A stretch of DNA of 64,000 nt from contig NZ_RQVS01000012.1 of assembly GCF_003865375.1 (NCBI RefSeq), forward strand, positions 1-64,000, in the 5' to 3' direction. The notes under the pieces are model-generated. The model was not told where the DNA came from and did not search any database. It saw only the letters and a program-made list of their open reading frames with translations. Each line of letters starts with the position of its first letter. Position 1 is the stretch's first letter. This document shows positions 25,709 through 39,635 of this stretch, one piece after another. This DNA comes from Gulosibacter macacae (GTDB lineage: Bacteria; Actinomycetota; Actinomycetes; Actinomycetales; Microbacteriaceae). A program made the translations under genes and the position numbers.

Positions 25709-26698
25709 GTGACCACTGAGAACGCCAGCGCCCGCGATCAAGCCAAGCACAGCCGCAATGCCCCGATGGGGTGGATCGGCTCGGGTGGCGCAGCGTTCTC
25801 TCCCGAAGCATTCAACGAGCTCGAGCAGATGCCCCCGCTCGACTCGTTCCTCGCGACCCTCAATCTTGTCAACACTGGCGCTCGCACCAACGACGATCTC
25901 TTCATCGGACAGAGCCAGTGGATGCCCCACGGGCGCATCTTCGGCGGCCAGGTCGCCGCGCAATCGATTGTTGCCGCAAGTCGCACCGTGCCGGCAGATC
26001 GCCCGATTCACTCCATGCGCGGCTACTTTCTGCGCCCCGGAGACATCCGCACGCCGATTACCTTCTCGGTTGACCGCATCCACGACGGCGGTTCGTTCTC
26101 GACCCGGCACGTGCAGGCTTACCAGCAGGGCGAGCCGATTTGGTCGATGATCGCAAGCTTCCAGATCGAAGAGACCGGGCTCGAGCATTTTGAACCGATG
26201 CCAGTAGGCCTACCCGACCCGGAAACGCTGGAGTCGGAGGCCTCGCATGTCGAGCGCGCGGGTGAGTCACTTGCGAACTACTGGGTGCGCCGCCGCCCCT
26301 TTGCCATGCGGCATGTGGGCGGGCCAATCTACCTTGAGCCCGGCGAAGGCCGCGAGGCCATCGATCATGTCTGGGTGAAGGCGATGGGGCCGTTGCCAGA
26401 TGACCCGCTCGTGCACCGCGCCGCGCTCGCCTATGTGAGTGACTACGTCATGCTCGACCCGGCGCTGCGTCGGCACGGGCTCGCCTGGACCGACCCGCGC
26501 ATCCGTGTTGCGAGCCTTGACCACGGCGTCTGGTGGCACCGCTTCGCTCGGGCCGACGAGTGGCTACTGTTCACCCTCAAGACGCCGAACACACACGGTG
26601 GGCGGGTGCTCTCGCAGGGCTACTTCTACGATCGTGAAGGCCGACTCGTCGCGAGCGTCTCGCAAGAGGCCATGCTGCGACTCAAAGAGTTGCGCTAG
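25709..26698 (+). CDS. tesB: Acyl-CoA thioesterase II (TesB-like, double hotdog)
   Basis: The product has 329 residues and hydrolyses medium- and long-chain acyl-CoA. Two hotdog folds: the first has IFGGQVAAQSIVAASRTVPA and SMRGYFLRPGDIRTPITFSV, the second has LAYVSDYVMLDPALRRHG and ASLDHGVWWHRFARADEWLL, the typical TesB catalytic-triad region (Asp, Thr/Ser, Gln). A GTG at 25709 begins the frame. With the acyl-CoA ligase nearby it suggests active acyl-CoA turnover. The stop lies inside a 17-base repeat that recurs at the end of the next gene. Confidence 0.9.
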   Translation: MTTENASARDQAKHSRNAPMGWIGSGGAAFSPEAFNELEQMPPLDSFLATLNLVNTGARTNDDLFIGQSQWMPHGRIFGGQVAAQSIVAASRTVPADRPIHSMRGYFLRPGDIRTPITFSVDRIHDGGSFSTRHVQAYQQGEPIWSMIASFQIEETGLEHFEPMPVGLPDPETLESEASHVERAGESLANYWVRRRPFAMRHVGGPIYLEPGEGREAIDHVWVKAMGPLPDDPLVHRAALAYVSDYVMLDPALRRHGLAWTDPRIRVASLDHGVWWHRFARADEWLLFTLKTPNTHGGRVLSQGYFYDREGRLVASVSQEAMLRLKELR

Positions 26699-26913
26699 CC
26701 CGCGTCGCCAGAATTTCGCCGACACAGCGCGCTACTGCGTTCCAAATGGAACCTGTGGCGTGCCGAATGGAACCCAAGGTGTGCCATTCAGATCCATCCG
26801 TGGGTGGCTCGATCACGTGACCAGGCATTTCTTGGCGAGGATGCGTGCCCACAGTTCCAAATGCAACGCAATGAGTTCCATTCGGAACGCCCAGTCGCGC
26901 TAGCCCGCGTCGC
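26692..26913. repeat. 17-bp direct repeat flanking a 188-bp insert
   Basis: GCGCTAGCCCGCGTCGC occurs at 26692-26708 and 26897-26913. The left copy carries the thioesterase stop and the right copy carries, on the other strand, the stop of the NUDIX gene. The 188 bases between them hold no gene but have palindromes GTTCCAAATGGAAC (26739-26752) and GTTCCATTCGGAAC (26875-26888). The arrangement looks like an insertion with duplicated target. Confidence 0.75.
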
Positions 26914-27580
26914 GCAGGTAGCGCCAGGGCAACGCCGCGGTCTCGAGCCGGTGGCGGCCCTGGCCATTGCCGAGTTCATCCTCAAACGCCGCATCGCCAA
27001 ACCAACAAAAGAACTGCTCTGCCTTACGGAACCGGGTGGCGTAGTGATCGACCGGCCCGGCCGCCGCATGCTCAACCACCTCGGCCGCGGAACGATGTTC
27101 GGCGAGCTGGTGCAGCGTCACCCAGGTCGGAACGACCAGTTCCAGCTCGCCTGCGGTGTGCGCCTCGAGCATCTCGCGGGGCGTCACCCACTCGACCGCC
27201 GCAACCTCTTCGGGCTGAGGGTTAAGTTCTCCCGAGTGCTCATCGGCGACGAAGAACCAGCTGCGAAACTTCGGCTTCGTCTGTGCGGGCGGAGTCCAAA
27301 TCGCCAGTGGCACGAGTCGATCAGCATCGGTGTCGAGCCCCGTCTCCTCGTGCAGCTCGCGCCGCCCAGCCGCTCGCGCCGAAAGCTCTTCGGCTTCATC
27401 GGCGAAGCTACCCACCGGCGCATCCGCCGCGTCAACCGCTCCCCCGGGCCACACCCAGGCCCCACCAAACGACGCCGCCTGCGGCCGCTGAATCATGAGC
27501 GTTTCAAAACCACCCGGCCGGTCGCGCACGAGCAACGTCGTCGCCGAAAGCCGAAATTTGTCTGCGTGCTCGCCCGTCAC
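26900..27580 (-). CDS. NUDIX hydrolase
   Basis: The product has 226 residues. The Nudix box is split by an insert: GGAVDAADAPVG, then ARAAGRRELHEETGLD (RELxEExG with both metal-binding Glu). The N terminus (ATTLLVRDRPGGFETLMIQR) and WVTPREML fit the NUDT8/CoA- or nucleotide-diphosphate-type subfamily. The C-terminal 90 residues are an extra helical extension. Substrate unknown. It is divergent from the metallo-beta-lactamase-fold gene with a 115-base gap. Confidence 0.87.
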   Translation of the reverse strand: MTGEHADKFRLSATTLLVRDRPGGFETLMIQRPQAASFGGAWVWPGGAVDAADAPVGSFADEAEELSARAAGRRELHEETGLDTDADRLVPLAIWTPPAQTKPKFRSWFFVADEHSGELNPQPEEVAAVEWVTPREMLEAHTAGELELVVPTWVTLHQLAEHRSAAEVVEHAAAGPVDHYATRFRKAEQFFCWFGDAAFEDELGNGQGRHRLETAALPWRYLRDAG

Positions 27581-27695
27581 CTTGTTCTCCTCACCCGGCC
27601 AGTCGACGTTGACCGACCACGGCTGCCGTGACGGCAGATTACCGGAGATGAGGTCAGTATCACGAAGAATTCGTGGAGCCGACTACGCTGACGGC

Positions 27696-28463
27696 ATGGT
27701 GGATGCACTTGCGCTTGAGCTTTCCGACGGCGTGCGCCGCCTGCGCGCCCCGAACCCGGGCCCGATGACCCTCACCGGAACAAATAGCTATCTCATTGGG
27801 CGCCGTGGCGCCGTCGTGATCGATCCTGGTCCCGCCGACGACGAGCATCTGGATGCGCTGGTCGCCGTCGCGGGCCGCGTCGAGCTCGTGCTCATCACCC
27901 ATCGACACCGCGACCACACCGCCGGTATTGACGGCCTTGTCGAGCGCACCGGTGCCCCCGTGCGCGCGCTCTTGCCCGAGCACTGCCGCGGCGCCGAACC
28001 CCTCGTTGACGGCGAGCGCATTGATGCCGCGGGGGTGCCGCTTGATGTGGTCGCGACCCCCGGGCACACCTCAGATTCGCTCTCGTTTTTCGTGCCGGGT
28101 GCCCGGATGCTCCTCAGCGGCGACACGATCCTCGGCGGCTCAACGACCGTGCTTGATCACCCCGATGGCACCCTTGCGGACTATCTCGCGACGCTTGAGG
28201 CGCTCTCGGCACTCGGTGACCGCACCGGGGCGAGCATCCTGCCAGGGCACGGTGAGCCGATTGCGGCGCTCGATGCTGAGGCGCAGCGCCTGCATGCTCA
28301 CCGCTTGCGGCGACTCGAGCAGGTGGTGGCGGCGCTCGCGCACCTCGGCGAGGAGGCCACTGCTGACGACATCGTCACGCAGGTCTACCCGGATGCGCCG
28401 GCGGGCGTCATTCCTGCCGCGCGCCACTCGATTGAGGCTCAGCTCGCGCATTTGCGCGCCTAG
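27696..28463 (+). CDS. Metallo-beta-lactamase-fold hydrolase (LACTB2-like)
   Basis: The product has 255 residues. The metal site is THRHRDHTAG (HxHxDH), followed by ATPGHTSDSLSFFV (third His), LLSGDTILGG (bridging Asp) and LPGHGEPI (last His). The opening APNPGPMTLTGTNSYLIG is typical of the LACTB2-like group, some members of which are RNases. A C-terminal winged-helix-like region (EEATADDIVTQVYPD) supports that group. ATG 27696 gives the family's N terminus; the frame upstream is antisense to the NUDIX gene. Confidence 0.88.
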   Translation: MVDALALELSDGVRRLRAPNPGPMTLTGTNSYLIGRRGAVVIDPGPADDEHLDALVAVAGRVELVLITHRHRDHTAGIDGLVERTGAPVRALLPEHCRGAEPLVDGERIDAAGVPLDVVATPGHTSDSLSFFVPGARMLLSGDTILGGSTTVLDHPDGTLADYLATLEALSALGDRTGASILPGHGEPIAALDAEAQRLHAHRLRRLEQVVAALAHLGEEATADDIVTQVYPDAPAGVIPAARHSIEAQLAHLRA

Positions 28464-28472
28464 CGAGGAAAG

Positions 28473-28551
28473 GCGGCCCGCGATTTGCATTTCAGGGCCT
28501 CATGCCGCTCCGGGAGCGGGATGAGCCTCTAGATTGCAAATCGCGGGCCGC
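28473..28551. terminator. Long perfect hairpin between convergent genes
   Basis: GCGGCCCGCGATTTGCA (28473-28489) pairs perfectly over 17 bases with TGCAAATCGCGGGCCGC (28535-28551). The loop contains a second stem (GGCCTCATGCCGCTC with GAGCGGGATGAGCC). It sits exactly between the convergent hydrolase gene and gatB and probably ends both transcripts, despite the lack of a long T run. Confidence 0.75.
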
Positions 28552-28566
28552 GCCTGCGTCGAGGTG

Positions 28567-30077
<1,511 letters not shown>

Positions 30078-30078
<1 letters not shown>

Positions 30079-31598
30079 TAGCGAGTCGCCTCCTTGAGCT
30101 CGGGCGCGGAAGCCAGCAGCGGCTGACCCCAGTCTTGTTCGAGCGCGCGCTCGAGCGCTGCGCTCACGGTGTAGAGGCGCGCATCCTCGCGAGCTGGCGC
30201 CATGAACTGGATGCCGACGGGCAGGCCGTCGCTGAGCCCCGAGGGCAGCGAGATGGCGGGCACACCCGCGAGGTTCGCGGGGATGGTCGTGAGGTCGGCG
30301 ACGTACATCGCGGTTGGGTCTTCGGTGCGCTCACCGAACGCCCACGCCACGGTGGGCGAGGTCGGCGTCGCGAGCACGTCAACGCTAGCGAATGCATCCG
30401 CGAAATCGTTCTGCACGAGCGTGCGCACCTTCTGCGCTGAGCCGTAGTAGGCGTCGTAGTAGCCCGACGAAAGCGCGTAAGTACCGAGCAGGATGCGTCG
30501 CTTCACTTCGTCGCCGAAGCCAGCCGCGCGGGTGGCGCTCATGACGCGCTCGACGTTCGGCGTGCCCTCGGGCGTGACGCGCAGGCCGTAGCGCACCGAG
30601 TCGTAGCGCGCGAGGTTGCTCGACACTTCGGCCGGCATAAGCAGGTAGTAGGCGGCAACTGCGTAGCCGAAGGTTTCGGTGTCGATCCAGGTGATTTCGG
30701 CGCCGAGGTCGCGCAGGCGGTCAACCGTGGTGCTGAAGTTCTCAAGGACGCCCGGCTCGAAACCCTCGCCCTCGCAGATCTGCCGGGGCAGACCCACGCG
30801 CACGCCCTTGAGGGCACCGTCGACCTGGCCGGCGCGAGCGGCGTCGGCGAAGCTTGGCCAGCTCTGGTTGATCGAGGTCTGGTCGCGAGTGTCGTGGCCA
30901 CCGATGACGTCGTGCAGGAGCGCCGTGTCGAGCACGGTGCGGGCCGCGGGCCCAATCTGGTCAAGCGACGATCCCATCGCGAGCGCACCGTAGCGGCTCA
31001 CGCCACCGTAGGTCGGCTTCATGCCGACCGTGCCGGTGACGGCCGCGGGCTGGCGAATCGAGCCACCGGTGTCGGTGCCGAGCGCGAGCGGTGCCTCGTA
31101 GGCGGCGACGGCGGCCGAGGAGCCACCCCCCGAGCCGCCGGGGATGCGGTCGAGGTCCCAGGGGTTGCGCGTCGGGCCGTAGGCCGAGTGCTCGGTCGAT
31201 GAACCCATCGCGAACTCATCAAGGTTGGTCTTGCCCAGGATGGGCATGCCCGCTTCGCGCAGGCGCTCGACGACGTGCGCGTCGTACGGCGGCACCCAGC
31301 CCTCGAGGATGCGGCTGGCGGCTGTGGTCGTGACGCCCTTGGTGGCGATGTTGTCCTTGACCGCGATCGGCACACCGGCGAGCGGCGAGAGCACCCCTCC
31401 AGCGGCGCGGCGGCGGTCAACTTCGGCGGCTTGCTCGAGTGCGCCCTCGGCGTCGACGGCAAGGTAGGCGTGCACATCGCCTTCCACAGCGCGGATGCGG
31501 TCAAGGTGCGCTTCAGTGGCCGCGACTGCGGTCGTGGCACCGGTGCGTAGCTGCTCGGCAAGCTCGGCTGCGGTGACGTGGATGAGCTGCTCAGTCAT
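30078..31598 (-). CDS. gatA: Asp/Glu-tRNA amidotransferase subunit A
   Basis: The product has 506 residues. It is the amidase subunit that releases ammonia from glutamine. The Ser-cisSer-Lys triad is visible: Lys in [12 protein letters not shown], the Ser-rich loop [13 protein letters not shown] and the nucleophile region [13 protein letters not shown]. Coupled to gatC by TAATG and to gatB in the same way, so all three subunits are made in equal amounts. Confidence 0.97.
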
Positions 31599-31897
31599 TA
31601 CTGCTCCTCCCCCAGGATTGCGGTCACGCGGAAACGCGTTTCATCGCGATCGGGGGCGCCGGAGAGCGCCGCCTCGCGGTCGAGCACCTGGCCCGGCACG
31701 TCGTCACGCGTCACGTTGTGCATGACGAGCGGGTGGCTCGCCGGGGGCACATCGGGCGTCGCGACTTCTTGCACGGTGGCAATGAGGTGCTGGATCGACA
31801 CGAGTTGTTCGGTCATGCGGGCAACCTCATCGGTCGTGAGGTCGATCCGCGCGAGGCCGGCGAGGTGTTTCACGTCGGCGGCGGTGATGTCGGACAT
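31598..31897 (-). CDS. gatC: Asp/Glu-tRNA amidotransferase subunit C
   Basis: The product has 99 residues, the normal size. It forms a belt that stabilises GatA-GatB. Features: [18 protein letters not shown] at the N terminus, then the helix [14 protein letters not shown] and a C-terminal end [20 protein letters not shown]. It is the first gene of the operon. Confidence 0.94.
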   Translation of the reverse strand: MSDITAADVKHLAGLARIDLTTDEVARMTEQLVSIQHLIATVQEVATPDVPPASHPLVMHNVTRDDVPGQVLDREAALSGAPDRDETRFRVTAILGEEQ

Positions 31898-31939
31898 GCG
31901 GCTCCGTCTTCAGGTGCGAGTACAACGGAGGCAAGTCTA

Positions 31940-31968
31940 GTCACCGCCACGAGATGCCGGGCGGTGAC
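31940..31968. terminator. Hairpin downstream of the prion-like protein gene
   Basis: GTCACCGCC (31940-31948) pairs with GGCGGTGAC (31960-31968), an 11-base loop. It lies 17 bases after the stop of the minus-strand gene that ends at 31985 and before gatC, so it probably separates these transcription units. Confidence 0.6.
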
Positions 31969-31984
31969 CAGGATGCTCGCCGAG

Positions 31985-34432
31985 CTACTGGGGCGCGGGA
32001 GGTCGCCAACCTGGGTTGTTCTGCTGCTGGCGCGGGTCTTGCCACGGCTGTTGGTCGTTCATTGGCTGACCTTGACCGGGCGGGGGTGCGGTGGGTTGTC
32101 CCCACGGCTGACCGCCGGGCACACCCTGGCCCGGTGCGTGGACGCCCTGGCCAGCACCGGGACCGCCGTGCTGTTGTCCGAAACCTTGTTGTGGCGTCGG
32201 CTGACCCGGGGCCGGCTGACCGAATCCTTGCTGGCCAAAATCCTGCGCACCAGGACCTTGCGGGCCGGGAGTCGGTTGGCCGGGGCCCTGCTGCCCATAG
32301 CCCTGTTGCCCGAACCCCTGCGGCGCAGGCTGGCCGAACGCGGGCTGACCGGGCTGACCGAATCCCTGCTGGCCCGGCTGGCCAAAGCCCTGAGAGCCGG
32401 GTGCCTGTTGCCCGAAGCCCTGCTGTGCAGGCTGCCCGAACCCTTGCTGACCGAAACCTGGCTGTCCGAATCCCTGCTGCGGCATTCCTTGCTGGCCACC
32501 CGGGAAGTTTTGCTGCTGCCCGAATCCGGGTTGAGCGGGAGCCTGGAACCCGCCCTGCGCGGGAGCGCCGTAGGTCGGGTTGACCGGCTGAGCCGGACCG
32601 CCCTGATACCCGGGAGTTGCCGGATAGGTCGGGTTCACCGGATACGTCGGGTTCGCCGGGTACGTAGGGTTGACCGGCGGTTGCGCGGGGAATCCCTGTG
32701 GTTGTCCGAATCCCTGTTGTTGTGGCGGGAAGAACTGTCCTTGAGGCTGCTGTTGCGGCGCCTGAGGCGTGCCATAACCGGGTTGTTGCCACGGCAGAGT
32801 GCCTGGCTGTCCGAACGGCGCGGGGGCTTGCGGACCCTGCGGCGGTTGCGGCGGGAACGGCTGGACGGGGTGGCCCGGCTGAGCGGGAGCCGGGTTACTG
32901 CCGGGCTGCTGACCGTAACTGCGCGGCTGGTCGTAGCCGAAGGGTCCGGGCATCCCGGATGCATCAGGCGCACTTGCCGGGGATGCCGGTTGCCCCGGGA
33001 ATGATGCGGCGGGCTGCTGCGGGAAGCCCGGTTGCGCGGGCTGCTCCGATGGGAATGGGAGCGGTGCCGGACCCGGTTGCATCGTCGATCCGGGTTGCCC
33101 GAAACTCGCGGGGTGCTCGGTGCCGTTGAACGGCGACACGTTATCGAACGGCGAGGCGAACGGGTCGCTAGTCGGTGCCGAAGGTGCTGGCGGCGCGGGC
33201 TCTTGTTCGACCGCAGCCGCAGGGTCAGCCACGAAAGGTGACGCGCCAAAGGGCGACTCATCATCATCGAGATCGACGTTCGCCACGGCATCTTCGGCTG
33301 CCTGCACCTGCTCGGCGCTCGGCTCGACCGGTTCGAGCTCATCCGAGTCGTCGGTGCCAGCGGCCTGCTCGGTGGCGACAGCGTCCTGCTCGTCAGAGGT
33401 AGCGGCCTGCTCGTCGACGTTAGCGGTCTGCTCGTCGACGTTAGCGGTCTGCTCGTCAGCGTTGAACCCTTCGGCTGTCGACTCATCCGCGACGTCCACG
33501 TCAAGGGTCTGCGCTTCGGCTACAGGCTCGTCTGCAGTCGGCTCCACTGCGGACTGCTCTTCAGCGGTCGGCTCCACTGCGGCCTCCTCCACTGAGGTCG
33601 GCTCCTCAGCGACAGTTGGTTCCGACGACGACGCCTCGCCCGCGGGCTCCTCATTCGAGCTCTGGTCGTCGCTCATCGCCGAGCGAAACCATTCCGACGA
33701 CTCGGGGTCCTCGCCGAGCGGCTCCGTTGCATCCACATCGCCTGCCGCGACCACATCGTGCGTGACGCCCGAGATCGACGTCATCCGACCCTCCGTGTCG
33801 AAATCAACGTCGATGCCGCCGTGGTTGTTGCGCAGACGCATGCCGCGCTCAGAGCCCTCGACCGGTTCAATGACGAGCCCGATGCGCTCGGCATACGCCA
33901 CGAGTGCACTGCGGTGGTCTTCCACCACCTGCAGGTCGATGCCGCGCATCACCGTGCTGATGAGTCGATCTGCGTCGGGCGCGGGCAGTTGCCCGGCGTC
34001 GACGGCGAGCACCACGGTGAGCCCGTTGCCCGCATCCACCGAAATCCAGTGGTTCGCCGAGCCAATCGACTCCGCGGCGAGCTGCAAGAGCAGCGACGGT
34101 GTTTCGCTGAGCGTCACCACCGGAGTTGTGAGTTCGCTCACGCCGAGGTCGCTGCCAACGCTGCGCACGCGCTCGGCAAGGGCGAGGGCTTCGGCCGGGA
34201 ACTGGTTGACGTTGTGCCAGCCCCACATCCAGGTGCCGGCCGACTTGGAAATCGAACCGATGAGCTGCACCGGGAACGTTGAATCGCCCTCGGGTGCGTG
34301 AAAGGTGATTGCCGGCACCGACATGTCGACCGAGCAACCGGCGCCGCCGGTGCGATCGGCGAGATCAGATTCGGCCTGCACGTGTGAGAACAGCGATTGT
34401 CCGGCCAACTCGACAAGCTTCGTGGTTGCCAC
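31985..34432 (-). CDS. Large protein with DUF6882-like N terminus and prion-like Gln/Pro/Gly/Phe-rich tail
   Basis: The product has 815 residues. Residues 1-200 or so resemble DUF6882-type proteins ([33 protein letters not shown]). Residues about 230-400 are acidic and repetitive (TANVDEQ twice, many Glu-Pro-Thr steps). Residues about 430-815 are almost free of charge: long runs of Pro, Gln, Gly and Phe with repeats of the GFGQ(P/Q)G type and (V)NPTYPAN blocks. No signal peptide or membrane helix. GTG 34432 follows AGGAGG with five bases; an ATG at 34474 adds 14 residues. A phase-separating or aggregating role is an inference from composition alone. Confidence 0.75.
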   Translation of the reverse strand: MATTKLVELAGQSLFSHVQAESDLADRTGGAGCSVDMSVPAITFHAPEGDSTFPVQLIGSISKSAGTWMWGWHNVNQFPAEALALAERVRSVGSDLGVSELTTPVVTLSETPSLLLQLAAESIGSANHWISVDAGNGLTVVLAVDAGQLPAPDADRLISTVMRGIDLQVVEDHRSALVAYAERIGLVIEPVEGSERGMRLRNNHGGIDVDFDTEGRMTSISGVTHDVVAAGDVDATEPLGEDPESSEWFRSAMSDDQSSNEEPAGEASSSEPTVAEEPTSVEEAAVEPTAEEQSAVEPTADEPVAEAQTLDVDVADESTAEGFNADEQTANVDEQTANVDEQAATSDEQDAVATEQAAGTDDSDELEPVEPSAEQVQAAEDAVANVDLDDDESPFGASPFVADPAAAVEQEPAPPAPSAPTSDPFASPFDNVSPFNGTEHPASFGQPGSTMQPGPAPLPFPSEQPAQPGFPQQPAASFPGQPASPASAPDASGMPGPFGYDQPRSYGQQPGSNPAPAQPGHPVQPFPPQPPQGPQAPAPFGQPGTLPWQQPGYGTPQAPQQQPQGQFFPPQQQGFGQPQGFPAQPPVNPTYPANPTYPVNPTYPATPGYQGGPAQPVNPTYGAPAQGGFQAPAQPGFGQQQNFPGGQQGMPQQGFGQPGFGQQGFGQPAQQGFGQQAPGSQGFGQPGQQGFGQPGQPAFGQPAPQGFGQQGYGQQGPGQPTPGPQGPGAQDFGQQGFGQPAPGQPTPQQGFGQQHGGPGAGQGVHAPGQGVPGGQPWGQPTAPPPGQGQPMNDQQPWQDPRQQQNNPGWRPPAPQ

Positions 34433-34595
34433 GTGCGCCTCCTGAATTCCACTGGTCGCGCGCCTTCTTCGCACCGCACCAGATACCTCGGACAGGCTAC
34501 CCGAGCCGCGTTACCACCAACATTGGTGCACTCGCCCCGTGACACAATGGATACGAGCGCCACGTGTGCTCGCCGACTGAGTCGAAGGGGACGCC

Positions 34596-35540
34596 GTGCA
34601 CGATCGAATTACGCTCAGATTTCTTGCCGCGCCGACCGATGAAACACGCGATGGCACGAGCATCCAGGCCGGTCGCGTACTCGAGTGGATCGACAAGGCG
34701 GGTTATGCCTGCGCGGCCGGCTACAGCGGTCAATACTGTGTGACCGCCTACGTCGGCAATGTGCACTTTTCGCAGCCGATTCGCCCGGGCGCGCTCGTCG
34801 AAGCGACCGCGCAGATCATCCACACGGGGCGCTCGAGCATGCACGTGCTCGTTTCGGTGGAGTCGGCGAACCCGCGCTCGGGCGAGTTTTCGCTCGCCAC
34901 GCACTGCTTGCTCGTGTTCGTAGCCATGGATGAGAACCGCAAGCCGGTGCCCGTGCCGCCCTGGCGTCCGCGCACGAAGGAAGACGAGCGCCTGTCGACC
35001 GGCGCCGTGGAACGCACCGAGGCGCGGCGCGAGATTCACGACCTTATGCTCGCCCAGGAGTACACCGACGCAGGTACGACGCCGGTACTCACGTTCCGGT
35101 TCCTCGCGAACCCGACCGATGTGAACTGGGGCGGCAACGCCCACGGTGGCATTGTGATGCGATGGATTACTGAGACCGCGCAGGCGCTCTCAACGAGCTA
35201 CTTCGGCGATGAAACGGTGTGCGTCTACACCGGTGGTATTCACTTCCACCACCCGGTGCACATCGGTGATGTCGTTGAGGTGACGGCGCGGATCATTCAC
35301 ACCGGTGACCACTCGATTCACATGCCGGTGCGCGTGAGTGCGACGAACCCGCGCGATATGAACTTTCAGCTCACAACTCGCTGCATGACCGTGTTTGTGC
35401 ACGTGGATGAGGATGGTCACGCCGCTCCGGTGCCGCAGCTTGAACTGGTGAGCGACGAGGATTTCCGGCTCAACGAGCACGCGCGCGACATCATCCGCCG
35501 CCGCGGCTCACTGCCGCCGCTCGAAACGCCCCGCCGTTAG
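34596..35540 (+). CDS. Acyl-CoA thioesterase, tandem hotdog (BFIT/ACOT type)
   Basis: The product has 314 residues with two copies of the 4HBT hotdog: first GTSIQAGRVLEWIDKAGYAC ... AYVGNVHFSQPIRPGALVEA, second NWGGNAHGGIVMRWITETAQ ... GIHFHHPVHIGDVVEVTARI. The active-site Asn/Asp at the start of the long helix is clear only in the second copy (GNAHGG); in the first it is replaced by GTSIQAG, so one site may be inactive. The GTG start follows GAAGGGG. Substrate class acyl-CoA; specificity unknown. Confidence 0.88.
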   Translation: MHDRITLRFLAAPTDETRDGTSIQAGRVLEWIDKAGYACAAGYSGQYCVTAYVGNVHFSQPIRPGALVEATAQIIHTGRSSMHVLVSVESANPRSGEFSLATHCLLVFVAMDENRKPVPVPPWRPRTKEDERLSTGAVERTEARREIHDLMLAQEYTDAGTTPVLTFRFLANPTDVNWGGNAHGGIVMRWITETAQALSTSYFGDETVCVYTGGIHFHHPVHIGDVVEVTARIIHTGDHSIHMPVRVSATNPRDMNFQLTTRCMTVFVHVDEDGHAAPVPQLELVSDEDFRLNEHARDIIRRRGSLPPLETPRR

Positions 35541-35544
35541 GTCG

Positions 35545-35599
35545 GGATCTCGATACGGCCTGCGACCTACTCGATCAACCAGGATGCCGCGCTACTCGA

Positions 35600-35600
<1 letters not shown>
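35545..35600. repeat. Degenerate copy of the dispersed palindromic repeat
   Basis: GGATCTCGATACGG, then CCTACTCGATCAACCAGG and GCTACTCGATCAACTCGG resemble the elements at 12161 and 44948, with CTCGATCAAC replacing CTCGACCAAC. The last copy reaches the stop codon of ligA. Confidence 0.6.
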
Positions 35601-38415
<2,815 letters not shown>

Positions 38416-38416
38416 C

Positions 38417-39592
38417 TCAGACTCCGTTCTGTGCTGCGGATGCGGCGCCAATGACCTCGGCGACCTCATCGGCGGCAACCGTGCGATCAATAGTGAAAGC
38501 GCCGACGACGCGGGTGCCGTCGTAGACAACTGCCGTCTGACCGGTGGCAACGCCAACGAGCGGCTCGTACACGGTCACCGCAACCTCAATGCCGGGCTCG
38601 CTCGCGTCAGGGCGGGTCGACGACTTGGCCGCGCGAATCTCGCAGCGCCCCAGCACCGGCTCGCCGTGCGCGCGCACCTGCACGAGGCAGTCGAATGAGT
38701 CGCTGTCGGGACGAGGCCCGGCCCAGGTAAAGCGCTGGCCGACGAGCTCGCCAATCGCGAGCGCCGACTTCGGCCCCACCACAACACGGTTCTCGGCCGC
38801 GTTGACCTCAAGCACGAATCGCGGTTCCCCGTCGGCCGCAGGTCGCCCAAGTCGCAGACCCTTGCGCTGGCCGACTGTGAAGGCAGTGGCGCCGTCGTGT
38901 TCGCCGAGCACTTCGCCCGCACGGTCGACGATGGGGCCCGGGCGCATCGGGATGCGGTCGCCGAGCCAGGTGCGCGTGTCGCCATCGGGGATGAAGCAGA
39001 TGTCGTAGCTATCGGGCTTTGCCGCAGTCACGAAGCCACGTCGCTCGGCCTCAGCGCGCACCTCGGCCTTGTCGGCGTCAGCACCGAGCGGGAACCAGCA
39101 GTGCTTGAGCTGTTCGCCGGTGAGCACCCCGAGCACGTACGACTGGTCCTTCGCCGCTTCAGCACCGCGGTGAAGTTCGCGAGTGCCGTCGGGGCGATCG
39201 ATAGTTGCCGCGTAGTGGCCGGTGACGACCGCGTCGAAGCCGAGGTCAAGCGCCTTATCGAGCAGCGCCGCGAACTTGATCTTCTCGTTGCAACGCAGGC
39301 AGGGGTTCGGTGTGCGGCCCTGGGCGTATTCGCTGATGAAGTCGTCGACGACGTCATCGCGGAAGCGCTCCGAAAAGTCCCACACATAGAACGGAATGTC
39401 GAGCGTGTCGCAGACCCGGCGCGCGTCAATGGCGTCTTCGATCGTGCAACATCCGCGCGAGCCCTCGCGCAGGGTGCCGCCCGCTCGCGAGAGCGCCAGA
39501 TGAACGCCAACAACTTCGTGTCCGGCGTCGACGGCGCGGGCCGCGGCGACCGAAGAGTCGACGCCGCCGCTCATTGCTGCCAGCACCTTCAT
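38417..39592 (-). CDS. mnmA: tRNA-specific 2-thiouridylase MnmA
   Basis: The product has 391 residues. It adds sulfur to U34 of Lys, Glu and Gln tRNAs. PP-loop [13 protein letters not shown] at the start; catalytic Cys in [12 protein letters not shown] and the second in [13 protein letters not shown] motif present. It lies downstream of a cysteine desulfurase in the same orientation, which likely supplies the sulfur. Confidence 0.96.
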   Translation of the reverse strand: MKVLAAMSGGVDSSVAAARAVDAGHEVVGVHLALSRAGGTLREGSRGCCTIEDAIDARRVCDTLDIPFYVWDFSERFRDDVVDDFISEYAQGRTPNPCLRCNEKIKFAALLDKALDLGFDAVVTGHYAATIDRPDGTRELHRGAEAAKDQSYVLGVLTGEQLKHCWFPLGADADKAEVRAEAERRGFVTAAKPDSYDICFIPDGDTRTWLGDRIPMRPGPIVDRAGEVLGEHDGATAFTVGQRKGLRLGRPAADGEPRFVLEVNAAENRVVVGPKSALAIGELVGQRFTWAGPRPDSDSFDCLVQVRAHGEPVLGRCEIRAAKSSTRPDASEPGIEVAVTVYEPLVGVATGQTAVVYDGTRVVGAFTIDRTVAADEVAEVIGAASAAQNGV

Positions 39593-39635
39593 AGGAATCG
39601 ATTCTACGAGGTGCCTCCGACATCGGGGCCGCGCC

